A DNA stretch of 64,000 bases, taken from assembly GCA_002840975.1 (NCBI GenBank), contig PHDN01000003.1, positions 1 to 64,000 of the forward strand, written 5' to 3'. Under the pieces are notes generated by a model, which saw only the letters and a list, made by a program, of their open reading frames with translations, searched no databases and was not told the origin of the DNA. A program made the position numbers and the translations under genes. Positions 56,159 to 64,000 of this stretch are shown here, piece by piece (position 1 is the first letter of the stretch; each line of letters opens with the position of its first letter). The stretch is from Bacteroidetes bacterium HGW-Bacteroidetes-16. Lineage in GTDB: Bacteria; Bacteroidota; Bacteroidia; Bacteroidales; F082.

Positions 56159-57121
56159 GTGCAAAATCTAATCCCTTCATCCCAGGAAATTCTCGAAGCC
56201 CGGAGCCGCATAAATCCGTATATTCACCGTACCCCTGTAATTACTAGTTCCATCATCAACAGATGGGTAGGAAATGAGTTGTATTTTAAATGCGAAAACT
56301 TTCAAAAAGCCGGAGCTTTTAAAAGTCGGGGAGCGGTGAATGCCATTTTATGCCTTACCCCATTTCAACGGGAACATGGTGTGGCAACCCATTCATCGGG
56401 CAATCATGCACAAGCGTTGGCCAAGGCTGCCCAACTTTTTAATATTCCTGCCTATGTCGTTATGCCAAACAATGCACCAAAGGTAAAAATCGCGGCAGTA
56501 AAAGACTATGGAGGCCTCATCACCTTTTGTGAACCTACGCTCGAAGCCAGAGAATCTACTTTAAAACAAGTGATCGCTAATACCGGGGCAAACGAAATTC
56601 ATCCCTATGATAATTATGCTGTTATTGCCGGACAGGCGACAGCTGCCGCCGAATTATTTGAACAGGCACCCTTACTTGATTACCTTCTATGCCCGGTTGG
56701 CGGAGGCGGCTTGCTCAGTGGTACGGCTCTTTCGTGTGCGTATTTCTCTTCTAAAACTAAAGTAATAGCTTGTGAGCCAGCAGGTGCTGATGATGCATTC
56801 AGGTCGTTTAGTTCCGGCAAAATTGTACCAAGCCTGCATCCCAAAACCATTGCCGATGGTTTACTTACCTCACTTGGTGGACGGAATTTCCCGATTATTA
56901 TAAAATATGTTTCTGAAGTGGTTACCGTGAGCGAGGAAGCCATTGTGGATGCAATGCGTCTTCTGTACGAGCGGGCAAAGATTGTGGTTGAACCTTCTTC
57001 CGCAGTACCCCTGGCAGCTTTGCTCGAAAATAATATTTCTGCTAAGAATAGTAAAATTGGCATTATTTTATCGGGTGGGAACGTTGACCTGGCCAATTTA
57101 CCTTTTTATAATAAGTTATAA
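56159..57121 (+). CDS. Threonine/serine dehydratase-like PLP enzyme
   Basis: 320 aa, fold type II PLP enzyme. K55 in NFQKAGAFKSRGA forms the Schiff base, SSGNHAQALA binds substrate, and PVGGGGLLSG binds the phosphate of PLP. There is no ACT regulatory domain, so it resembles catabolic threonine dehydratase or serine racemase rather than IlvA. The start is GTG; no ATG lies before the conserved N-terminus, and it follows the phosphatase stop directly. Confidence 0.9.
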   Translation: MQNLIPSSQEILEARSRINPYIHRTPVITSSIINRWVGNELYFKCENFQKAGAFKSRGAVNAILCLTPFQREHGVATHSSGNHAQALAKAAQLFNIPAYVVMPNNAPKVKIAAVKDYGGLITFCEPTLEARESTLKQVIANTGANEIHPYDNYAVIAGQATAAAELFEQAPLLDYLLCPVGGGGLLSGTALSCAYFSSKTKVIACEPAGADDAFRSFSSGKIVPSLHPKTIADGLLTSLGGRNFPIIIKYVSEVVTVSEEAIVDAMRLLYERAKIVVEPSSAVPLAALLENNISAKNSKIGIILSGGNVDLANLPFYNKL

Positions 57122-57131
57122 ACTAGTTTTT

Positions 57132-57854
57132 ATGCAACCAACTATGCCAAGAGGTAAAATTTACCTCATCCCTACCACATTAGGTAGTTACGAAACCTCC
57201 GATCAGGTGTTGCCATCCTATAATATCCAAATCATCTTCGGTCTAACTGAGTTTATTGTTGAGCAAGTGCGCACTTCGCGCAGGTTTTTAAGTTTTATAA
57301 AACATCCGGTACCCATCGACCAATTGGTTTTTCATGAATTGAACAAAACCACCTTGCATAAAGATATCAGTCAATACCTTGAGTCGATACAAGATGGGAA
57401 ATCCATTGGCTTGCTTTCTGAAGCGGGAACCCCATGTGTTGCAGATCCGGGTGCCAAGGTAGTGGAGATGGCCCAGGAAAGGGGATATGCTGTAGTTCCG
57501 CTGGTTGGGCCAAACAGTTTGATCCTGGCATTAATGGGATCGGGTTTTAACGGGCAGCACTTTGTTTTTCACGGTTATCTTCCCATCGACAAGAGTGAAT
57601 TAATTAAAAAAATACACGAAATGGAAGGGAATATTTTTAGACGAAGCCAAACCCAACTGTTTATAGAAACCCCTTTTAGAAATGATGCGATGTTCGATAT
57701 ACTCGTAAATAACTGTCAGCCTGTAACCAAACTGTGCCTCGCGACAGATATCACGTTATCCTCCGAAACGATTGTAACCAAAACGATTGCACTGTGGAAA
57801 AAAGAAAAACCGGACCTGCATAAAAAGCCAACGGTTTTTCTTCTCTATAAATAA
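57132..57854 (+). CDS. RsmI-like SAM-dependent methyltransferase
   Basis: 240 aa of the tetrapyrrole methylase fold. GKIYLIPTTLG, SEAGTPCVADPGAKVVEMA and PLVGPNSLILALMGSGFNGQHFVFHGYLP match the RsmI group, which 2'-O-methylates C1402 of 16S rRNA. It lacks the C-terminal extension of E. coli RsmI and may be the short Bacteroidota form. ATG 57132 lies 11 nt after the dehydratase stop; ATG 57144 is possible. Confidence 0.85.
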   Translation: MQPTMPRGKIYLIPTTLGSYETSDQVLPSYNIQIIFGLTEFIVEQVRTSRRFLSFIKHPVPIDQLVFHELNKTTLHKDISQYLESIQDGKSIGLLSEAGTPCVADPGAKVVEMAQERGYAVVPLVGPNSLILALMGSGFNGQHFVFHGYLPIDKSELIKKIHEMEGNIFRRSQTQLFIETPFRNDAMFDILVNNCQPVTKLCLATDITLSSETIVTKTIALWKKEKPDLHKKPTVFLLYK

Positions 57855-57863
57855 TCGGTTATA

Positions 57864-58400
57864 TCAATGGTGATGTCCACCACTGCCATGAACATGTCCA
57901 TGATTTAATTCTTCGTGGCTGGCACCGCGGACTTCCAGAACGGTCCCTGAAAAGTGCAGTTTTTTCCCAGCAAGTGGGTGGTTAAAATCCATTTTTACTT
58001 TTTCATCTCCAATCTCTAAAATGAGACCTTCGAGGGGATTGCCATCCTGGTCCTGCATTGTTAAAACTTTCCCGATAGCAACCAATTCGCTGTCGAATTT
58101 TCCATCGACCATAAAAATTTCTTTTTCCAAATCCAGAATGGCTTCAGGAGATTCAACCCCGTAACCTTCTTCAGGGGTCAGTGGGAATGCGAAAGTGTCG
58201 CCTGCTTTTAATCCATTCAGGTTTTTTTCAAATGCGGGTAGTAATGATCCGTTTCCAAATAAATGTACAAATGGTCGGTCGGTATCAACCTGCTGGATGA
58301 TTTCACCATTTTCATCGTCCGACTTTAGAACGTAAGTCATTGTAACTACTTTGTTGTTACTAATTTTCATATTTTCATTTTTTGTGATTGATTTCACCAT
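57864..58400 (-). CDS. FKBP-type peptidyl-prolyl isomerase (SlyD-like)
   Basis: 178 aa. The FKBP core (RPFVHLFGNGSLLPAFEKNLNGLKAGD) has an IF (insert-in-flap) domain, then DFNHPLAGKKLHFSGTVLEVR. The C-terminal tail GHVHGSGGHHH is His-rich, as in metal-binding SlyD. It folds proline-limited proteins and may store Ni2+ or Zn2+. ATG 58370 (MKISNNKVV) is the more typical start. Converges with the methylase gene. Confidence 0.92.
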   Translation of the reverse strand: MVKSITKNENMKISNNKVVTMTYVLKSDDENGEIIQQVDTDRPFVHLFGNGSLLPAFEKNLNGLKAGDTFAFPLTPEEGYGVESPEAILDLEKEIFMVDGKFDSELVAIGKVLTMQDQDGNPLEGLILEIGDEKVKMDFNHPLAGKKLHFSGTVLEVRGASHEELNHGHVHGSGGHHH

Positions 58401-58478
58401 TTGAATACCGGTTCATTTTAGGGCCGATATTTTCAAAACAGATGGTGTGGTCAACCGATGGTATAAATAGTTGGGCGG

Positions 58479-58486
58479 CAAAAGTA
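58479..58486 (-). promoter_or_regulatory. Candidate -7 box of the SlyD-like gene
   Basis: TACTTTTG on the minus strand, exact TAnnTTTG, 78 nt upstream of ATG 58400. Confidence 0.5.
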
Positions 58487-58565
58487 CAAAATATCTAAAA
58501 TGCTGCTTTTTTTATTTAATATTGTGCTATTTTTATTGTGTGCAATTAATCCTCATTTTAGCTTA

Positions 58566-59591
58566 ATGAAACCCGGAAAAATCGTATTAAAACTGATTAT
58601 TACGCACTTTTTGCTTTCTGGATGCACTGTTCAGCGCGTAAACGGTTATCATGATGATTTTGCCAATGGTCGTTACGACAGTGAGTTTCCTTCCACTTCT
58701 ATTTCTGAAAGCCTCGACATGATATCCGAGTCGGTGAAGAAGCTTGACTGTATTGCATTTTATGCCACCTATGCATTTAATCCTGAAGATAGAATTCAAC
58801 GAAATATGATTTCAGAGGAAGTAATTAACAAGCATTCAATAAGCCAAACGATATCGAATGAATCAGTAAGCGGTACGGCTACCATTGTGTATCACAGGAA
58901 CAATTTGGTTGGGCTGATCACTTGTGCACATGTAATTGAATTTCCAGATTCTGTATTTACCTGGAGTACAAAGTATCCAGACGCTTTGGCAACTGTTTCG
59001 GTAATTGTTAAACAGCAAACGTATGTCACCGGATTACCCGACGGAGAGCCTGTTGAAGTTGTCGCCATGGATAAAGTAAAGGATATTGCGTTGTTATCAC
59101 GAAAACTTACATCAACTAATTCACCGGTACAGGTTCTTCATTATCCCATTGGAAATACCTCGCTTTTTGAGTGGGGATCGGTTGTATATATTGTGGGATA
59201 TCCTATTGGTAACCTGATGGTAACCAAGGCTCTGGTTAGCAATCCAAAAAAAAATAACAAAGGGTTCTTTCTGACAGATGCACTCTATAACCATGGTATA
59301 AGTGGGAGTCCGGTGTTTGCCATCAAAGATGGATTGCCTAACATGGAATGGGTGGGTATGGCTTCCTCAACGTCGTCAACTGATCTGCTTATCGTTAAAC
59401 CTGCGACAGACATGGATAAATTGCAAAGTGGAAATCAGCCTTATGATGGGGAAGTTTTCCTTGAAAAAGTTAAATTAATTAACTACGGAGTTACTTATAG
59501 TATACCTATTGAAGAAATTGTTACTTTTATCCGCCGAAATAGAGCTGCTATAGAGAAGATTGGATTTGATTTTGATACCTATTTCCAATAA
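58566..59591 (+). CDS. Trypsin-like serine protease lipoprotein
   Basis: 341 aa from ATG 58566. The signal peptide ends in LLSGC (C20), so it is lipid-anchored. Residues about 95-290 are an S1 chymotrypsin-like fold with H122 in ITCAHVI, D173 in KDIALL and S246 in HGISGSPVF, a complete triad. No PDZ domain follows, unlike DegP. It may cleave envelope proteins. ATG 58500 is an alternative that adds a hydrophobic stretch. Followed after 13 nt by the sugar transferase gene. Confidence 0.8.
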   Translation: MKPGKIVLKLIITHFLLSGCTVQRVNGYHDDFANGRYDSEFPSTSISESLDMISESVKKLDCIAFYATYAFNPEDRIQRNMISEEVINKHSISQTISNESVSGTATIVYHRNNLVGLITCAHVIEFPDSVFTWSTKYPDALATVSVIVKQQTYVTGLPDGEPVEVVAMDKVKDIALLSRKLTSTNSPVQVLHYPIGNTSLFEWGSVVYIVGYPIGNLMVTKALVSNPKKNNKGFFLTDALYNHGISGSPVFAIKDGLPNMEWVGMASSTSSTDLLIVKPATDMDKLQSGNQPYDGEVFLEKVKLINYGVTYSIPIEEIVTFIRRNRAAIEKIGFDFDTYFQ

Positions 59592-59604
59592 AAAATAAGA
59601 TACA

Positions 59605-60408
59605 TTGAGTAAAAAAAATATTCCTTTAGATATTAAGTTCGAGACTTGCCGCATTGGAGTTGGTAAGCGCACTTTTGATATCGTATTTTCGCTAATAGCT
59701 CTCATCGTTTTTTTTCCCTTTGGGCTTTTGATGGCTCTGGCTATTAAGCTGGACTCAAAAGGTCCGGTTTTTTATGTGACGCAAAGGGTTGGTACAGGTT
59801 ACGATTTATTTGATTTCTATAAGTTTCGTACCATGATCAAAAATGCGGATCAGCAACGTTCACAACTTTCTGACATGAACCAATACTTGATTTCGCATAA
59901 AAAGAGCGGAATCGGATTTTCTACCATTTCTGTTTGTCCTGATTGCATCCCGAGAGGCAAAACGTGTTCTCCCATATTGTTTATCGATGGAGTGGAGATT
60001 TGTGAAAATCAATACCTGCGTAACAAACGCGAAAAATTGCTTCATTCGGCATTTTTTAAAGTAAAAAACGATCCGCGTATTACCCGTGTAGGGAAGATTA
60101 TGAGAACCATTCATTTAGATGAATTTCCACAGTTTTACAATGTGTTGAAAGGGGACATGTCTATCGTTGGTAACCGTCCGCTGCCTTTGTATGAAGCCGA
60201 AAAATTAACAACGGATGAATGGTCGTATCGTTTTTTAGCGCCGGCAGGTATTACAGGACTTTGGCAGGTAAGCAATGAAGAAAACCTGGAGGCTGAAGAG
60301 CGTATCCGGCTCGATAATCAATATTCTATGGTGTCGGGACCATGGACTGATCTGCTGGTAATTCTTAAGACCATTCCCCGCTTATTCAGTTTTAAGAAAA
60401 AATTTTAA
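59605..60408 (+). CDS. Polyprenyl-phosphate sugar-1-phosphate transferase with Cys4 insertion
   Basis: 267 aa of the bacterial sugar transferase (WbaP/PglC-like) family: reentrant helix KRTFDIVFSLIALIVFFPFG, GPVFYVTQRVG, FYKFRTM, then NDPRITRVGKIMRTIHLDEFPQFYNVLKGDMSIVGNRPLP. It starts polysaccharide or glycan synthesis by moving a sugar phosphate to undecaprenyl phosphate. Between FRTM and NDPR is an insertion of about 70 residues with C111, C114, C121 and C133, which could bind zinc. The start is TTG; TAA lies three codons upstream and no suitable ATG exists. Confidence 0.88.
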   Translation: MSKKNIPLDIKFETCRIGVGKRTFDIVFSLIALIVFFPFGLLMALAIKLDSKGPVFYVTQRVGTGYDLFDFYKFRTMIKNADQQRSQLSDMNQYLISHKKSGIGFSTISVCPDCIPRGKTCSPILFIDGVEICENQYLRNKREKLLHSAFFKVKNDPRITRVGKIMRTIHLDEFPQFYNVLKGDMSIVGNRPLPLYEAEKLTTDEWSYRFLAPAGITGLWQVSNEENLEAEERIRLDNQYSMVSGPWTDLLVILKTIPRLFSFKKKF

Positions 60409-60482
60409 TGGACGCACTCCTTTGCATTCAGTCGAGAGGTGAATTATAACAAACACCTACCTGAGATGAGGTTGTAAATTGT

Positions 60483-62576
60483 TTAGTAAGTCCCAAAATA
60501 TTTTCTTATAAACCATTCGAAGGAAAGCAGGAAAACAAGAAGTATGAATATTGCCGGCATCGATTCGAGTTCAACCAATTTTGTTTCGTAGTTAATACTG
60601 CTTTTCAGGTTTTTACTCTTTACAAGTTGTGCAATTTGATCCAATTGATTAGGATAAAGGACGGCACCGTCATGTAGCTCGGCAAGTTGGTATAAAACCC
60701 GGTGGTTTGCACGGGTGATCATGGTCTCGGACAGCATACCCGTAACGACAAATTCTCCGGTTTCAGTCCAATTTTTACCCTGACAGTTAGCGGTTGATGT
60801 ATAGCGATATATTCCTTCGGGCAGATGACCCAGGTCAAGTTTGTATCCTGCTCCTTCGGCTGAAAACAGGTACTGAAAGTGTTCGCCGGATTCGTTTATC
60901 AAGGTGAGTGGGATTTCTTCTGAATTTATTTGCTCGAAACTGGCGTTGAAACACTCTGCTCGTAAAACAACAGGATCGAAAATCCTAAAGTCATCCCGGA
61001 CAATGATTTTAAAGGGCCGTCTGTCGGTTTTTGAAATTAAAAATTGAACACTCTTATTCAGAAAAGTATTAAAAGCGTTGTAATTACCCGTTTTTAAATA
61101 ATCGTACATGCGCCAGCGCCAAAGCCCTTCACCGGCAATGGCACCTGTTTTTCTTTCAGGAGTTTGATAGAAAAGCACCAAGGGTAAGTCGGTGGCAAAC
61201 CCTTTTATTATCTGAGTACAAAAAATAATGGAAGAGGGATTGGTTTGATAACTTCCCAAAGGAACCGATAGAGGTGGAAACTGGTTGAACTCCTTCTGAT
61301 CCTCACCCGAGACTGTGAACAGGTTGAATGCAGGATTGAATTGGGCAATGGCCTCATCAGTCCTGTTAGCGGCGCTTAAAATTTTTAAACCTCCAAAGTA
61401 TCGGTTAAACACCGACACTTCACTTTGATTTCCTAAGATAAAAAGGGTTGGCAAATGGGCATTTGAAATTTGATCCAACACCCCGGAAGCCCCATGGCCC
61501 TTAGCCGGAAGTTGATGCAGGATAACCAAATCAAAATCAGACGGGTTACCCTTAAAATCAGGAAAATAGGAAGTGGTAACCTCCAGGTTTTTGTTGGTTT
61601 TTAAAGTTTGGTGTATAGCGGCTACATCCGGATGAGGCGAAAATGCCAGCAATAGAACCTTTTGTTTACTTTCGATCACATCAAGAAAAATGTTGCGGGA
61701 ATTGTTGTCGGTGTTGAGCTCTCCATCAAAGTCATCTATTACAATTTGAATGCGGTGTTTACCAGCTTTTACAGCTTCGATAGGAATGGTAACTGTTTGG
61801 GTTACACGCGTTGTTTTAACAGGATAATTTTGAGAATAGCTCGTTTTTCCAAATCCGGAAACAGTTAAATGAAGCTGTTGACCCATCAATTTCGTCGCTT
61901 CGAAGGTTATTTCTACGGGCACTATGTCGTTTAGAAACGCGGTATTGTTCATCCGGATTTCTTTTATTGAAGCATCTGCTTTTTCTGAAGTATCGCCCAT
62001 GGCTACCGAAATAACAGGTATTTGGAGGTTTTGAGCCACGTAGGCAGGATCGAACCCTGCATTGTAATTTCCATCACCAATCAATAAAATCAAGCCCGTG
62101 TTTTCCCCTGTCCACGCCGAATTTACAAAATCAAAAAAAGCGCCGTAATCTGAATTTCCATCCGAAAAGTCCGGCTTGTCACCAGCAATGATCTCTTTGC
62201 CAAACAAAAAGGGTACCACCTCGGCATTTTCGCCCAGCAGAGCCAGGGTATTGGTTAACTGCTGTTGAAATTCGTTTTTATAATACAGCGAGTCGCCCGT
62301 TTGTATCATAGAGGCTGAATTGTCGATGCCGACAATGATTACCGGTTTTTCAATATGCTTTAAATTCGATTTTAAATAGGGAGAAAGTAATAAAAAGGCC
62401 AGCAGGCTTACAGACGAAAACCTGACGATGAACAGGATAACAGTCAGGGCGTTACTAAGTTTGTTCTTCCGGTTATAAAAATACAAGATGCCGGCAAAAG
62501 CCAATCCTGTTGCCATAACCGGAATGATGCTCCACCACGAATAAGAAATAATCAGGTCGTTCGCCCACATAAGCAT
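60483..62576 (-). CDS. Membrane protein with von Willebrand A-like domain
   Basis: 697 aa. Two N-terminal transmembrane helices (about 12-30 and 40-65) precede a VWA-like domain with MIDAS-type DNSAS (VGIDNSASM) and IGDGNYNAG. Beta-sandwich segments of the CARDB type follow (about 205-300), then a class I glutamine amidotransferase-like stretch, and a C-terminal transmembrane helix (FILLVFLLSFEWFI). This is the layout of Bacteroidota BatA-related membrane proteins of unknown function. Confidence 0.75.
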   Translation of the reverse strand: MLMWANDLIISYSWWSIIPVMATGLAFAGILYFYNRKNKLSNALTVILFIVRFSSVSLLAFLLLSPYLKSNLKHIEKPVIIVGIDNSASMIQTGDSLYYKNEFQQQLTNTLALLGENAEVVPFLFGKEIIAGDKPDFSDGNSDYGAFFDFVNSAWTGENTGLILLIGDGNYNAGFDPAYVAQNLQIPVISVAMGDTSEKADASIKEIRMNNTAFLNDIVPVEITFEATKLMGQQLHLTVSGFGKTSYSQNYPVKTTRVTQTVTIPIEAVKAGKHRIQIVIDDFDGELNTDNNSRNIFLDVIESKQKVLLLAFSPHPDVAAIHQTLKTNKNLEVTTSYFPDFKGNPSDFDLVILHQLPAKGHGASGVLDQISNAHLPTLFILGNQSEVSVFNRYFGGLKILSAANRTDEAIAQFNPAFNLFTVSGEDQKEFNQFPPLSVPLGSYQTNPSSIIFCTQIIKGFATDLPLVLFYQTPERKTGAIAGEGLWRWRMYDYLKTGNYNAFNTFLNKSVQFLISKTDRRPFKIIVRDDFRIFDPVVLRAECFNASFEQINSEEIPLTLINESGEHFQYLFSAEGAGYKLDLGHLPEGIYRYTSTANCQGKNWTETGEFVVTGMLSETMITRANHRVLYQLAELHDGAVLYPNQLDQIAQLVKSKNLKSSINYETKLVELESMPAIFILLVFLLSFEWFIRKYFGTY

Positions 62577-62619
62577 GATTTACTGCAAAAGTACTGAAAT
62601 GCCTGCTTAGGTTCATATA

Positions 62620-62650
62620 AAAAAAGCATGAACAATTTGTTCACGCTTTT
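62620..62650 (-). terminator. Terminator of fabG
   Basis: AAAAGCxTGAACAA and its near-perfect complement form a 13-bp stem with one mismatch. On the minus strand it is followed by a T-run. It lies about 20 nt after the fabG stop. Confidence 0.75.
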
Positions 62651-62670
62651 AATATGATTTCAATTGATTC

Positions 62671-63417
62671 TCAGGTATCCATACCACCACAAACATTGAT
62701 TACCTGGCCAGAGACGTATGATGAAAGGTCGGAGGCCAAAAAGACGGCTACATTGGCCACGTCTTCAGGTAGTCCGGCGCGTCGCAATGGAATGTTCTTA
62801 ATCCATTCGTCACGCACTTCATCCGAAAGCTTATGCGTCATCTCGGTTTGAATAAAACCCGGAGCAATGGCATTGCAACGGATATTTCTCGATCCCAACT
62901 CCTGGGCAATCGATTTGGTAAATCCAATCAATCCTGCTTTAGAAGCCGAGTAATTCGATTGTCCTGCATTTCCACTCACACCTACCACAGAGCTCATGTT
63001 GATTATCGAACCGGCGCGTTGTTTCATCATGACGCGTTGAACCGCTTTGGTCAGGATAAACGCCGATTTAAGATTAACCGTTAGCACCATGTCCCAATCC
63101 TTTTCCTGCATGCGCATTAACAGATTGTCGCGCGTAATACCGGCATTGTTTATGAGGATGTCGATCGTACCAAAGTCCGCAACTACCTGATCGATTAGCT
63201 TTTCGCCATCATCGAAAATGGCGGCATTGGAGGCATATCCTTTTGCTTTTACACCCAGAGCGGCAATTTCCGCTTCTGTAGCCATCATGTTGTCGTCGTA
63301 GTTTAAATCTGAAAAGGCAACATTTGCACCCTCACTGGCAAACTTCAGCGCGATGGCTTTTCCAATTCCTCTGGCCGCTCCCGTGATAAGGGCTGTTTTA
63401 CCTGCTAATAACTTCAT
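62671..63417 (-). CDS. fabG: 3-oxoacyl-ACP reductase FabG
   Basis: 248 aa. TGAARGIGKAIA binds NADPH, NNAGITRDNL and the catalytic set S (MSSVVGVSG), YSASK and the C-terminal ASYVSGQVINVCGG complete the classical SDR. It reduces 3-oxoacyl-ACP in fatty acid elongation. ATG 63417 was chosen over 63456 because the -7 box lies at 63443. Confidence 0.95.
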   Translation of the reverse strand: MKLLAGKTALITGAARGIGKAIALKFASEGANVAFSDLNYDDNMMATEAEIAALGVKAKGYASNAAIFDDGEKLIDQVVADFGTIDILINNAGITRDNLLMRMQEKDWDMVLTVNLKSAFILTKAVQRVMMKQRAGSIINMSSVVGVSGNAGQSNYSASKAGLIGFTKSIAQELGSRNIRCNAIAPGFIQTEMTHKLSDEVRDEWIKNIPLRRAGLPEDVANVAVFLASDLSSYVSGQVINVCGGMDT

Positions 63418-63442
63418 TTTTTTATTGTTTAAATTCAGTCGC

Positions 63443-63450
63443 CAAATATA
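63443..63450 (-). promoter_or_regulatory. -7 box of fabG
   Basis: TATATTTG on the minus strand, exact TAnnTTTG, 25 nt before ATG 63417. Confidence 0.6.
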
Positions 63451-63520
63451 GTACAATATCTATAAAAAGGAAAAAGTCTAAATCCAAGGCCTCCTAATGG
63501 GGTCTTTTCATTTTCCTTTT

Positions 63521-63528
63521 TATCTTTG
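63521..63528 (+). promoter_or_regulatory. -7 box of the terminal SDR gene
   Basis: TATCTTTG, exact TAnnTTTG, 23 nt before ATG 63552. Confidence 0.6.
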
Positions 63529-63551
63529 CAGTTATTGACTAACCCTTCAAA

Positions 63552-64000
63552 ATGAAAACAATTTTAATTACCGGAGCTACCGATGGTATTGGAAAACAGG
63601 CGGCAAAATTAATCAGTGCTCAGGGGTTAAGGGTGATTATACATGGACGGAACGCTGAAAAGGTTAATCAAACGGCAGATGAGCTCAAACGACAGGATAT
63701 TCATGCCAATATCGAGTATTTAATAGCCAACTTCGAGGATTTTAACAGCATCGACCAGCTGCTTGATGATTTGCAAAAAAAACAGCTTAAACCAGATATC
63801 CTGTTGAATAACGCGGGAATAATTGAGCTCAATCGGGAGATTTTGCCCAATGGAATTGAGAAAACATTCATGGTGAATTACCTGGCCCCATATTATCTAA
63901 CACGGCGGCTTATGTCGGTTTTGCTCCAATCGACAAATCCGGGAGTCGTAAACGTAAGTTCCATGGCCCAGGCACGAACCATCGATTTTGATAACCTGGC
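63552..64000 (+). CDS. Short-chain dehydrogenase, retinol dehydrogenase-like (partial)
   Basis: 149 codons are visible before the window ends, with no stop. LITGATDGIGKQAA is the nucleotide-binding motif, HGRN sets NADP preference, LLNNAGI and VNVSSMAQ are SDR motifs. The catalytic YxxxK lies beyond the edge. The sequence resembles the RDH-like subgroup; the substrate is unknown. It diverges from fabG. Confidence 0.88.
   Translation, partial: MKTILITGATDGIGKQAAKLISAQGLRVIIHGRNAEKVNQTADELKRQDIHANIEYLIANFEDFNSIDQLLDDLQKKQLKPDILLNNAGIIELNREILPNGIEKTFMVNYLAPYYLTRRLMSVLLQSTNPGVVNVSSMAQARTIDFDNL

Overview
The window looks like a chromosomal segment of a member of the Bacteroidota. The evidence is the -7 promoter motif TAnnTTTG in front of many genes, type IX secretion sorting domains (a type A tail and a CHU_C/type B tail), a FeoA-FeoB fusion, a DnaQ-like exonuclease fused to DnaE, a TonB-dependent receptor with a carboxypeptidase-regulatory-like N-domain, and LytTR/LytS signalling. 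I cannot fix the order or genus from sequence alone.

Layout. 0-2.5 kb: tRNA-His and a secreted clan GH-A glycoside hydrolase. 2.5-10.2 kb: an S9 peptidase, then a sugar-nucleotide block (UDP-glucose dehydrogenase, UDP-glucuronate decarboxylase, dTDP-4-dehydrorhamnose reductase-like, phosphoglucomutase, DUF5063). 10.3-16.6 kb: ferrous iron transporter FeoAB, an HPt protein, a TPR lipoprotein, recA, a Bcp peroxiredoxin and endonuclease III. 16.6-31.9 kb: an accessory island, all on the minus strand and visibly AT-richer than its flanks. 31.9-40.2 kb: a tricorn-type protease, htpG, a T9SS cargo protein, a CxxC protein and msrA. 40.2-41.7 kb: a repeat-rich stretch with a CHU_C-domain remnant. 41.7-64 kb: housekeeping genes (rpsP, dnaE, trxA, dnaA, fabG) mixed with envelope proteins, proteases, a PLP enzyme, an RsmI-like methylase, a SlyD-like PPIase and a sugar transferase.

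The main discovery is in the island. It holds a complete streptolysin S-like thiazole/oxazole-modified peptide (TOMM) locus, including a 44-residue precursor gene at 30495-30629(-) that is too short for ordinary ORF calling. The precursor has a 20-residue leader, a core CCCCCCSCCCC and a short tail. In transcription order the locus is: an unknown 147-aa protein, a stand-alone LytTR DNA-binding protein, a 21-bp repeat array that may also encode a 35-aa peptide, the precursor, a strong hairpin, an E1-like cyclodehydratase partner (SagC-like), a YcaO cyclodehydratase ending in PxPxP (SagD-like), a SagB-type dehydrogenase, an ABC ATPase and permease, an HExxH membrane protease, two tandem paralogous 268-aa exported proteins and a TonB-dependent receptor. 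A LytS-type kinase/LytTR regulator pair and a fatty-acyl-AMP ligase-ACP protein follow on the same strand. The inferred job is to make, mature, export and perhaps resist or re-import a polythiazole peptide under LytTR control. The chemistry is well supported by family motifs. The roles of the protease, the paralog pair, the receptor and the FAAL are inference from position.

Other points worth attention: a low-molecular-weight tyrosine phosphatase homologue whose nucleophilic Cys is Ser; a 155-bp element with perfect 19-bp terminal inverted repeats; three 108-bp tandem repeats; two 55-bp direct repeats carrying a palindrome that bracket a gene remnant; and a dnaA promoter that sits almost on the start codon.
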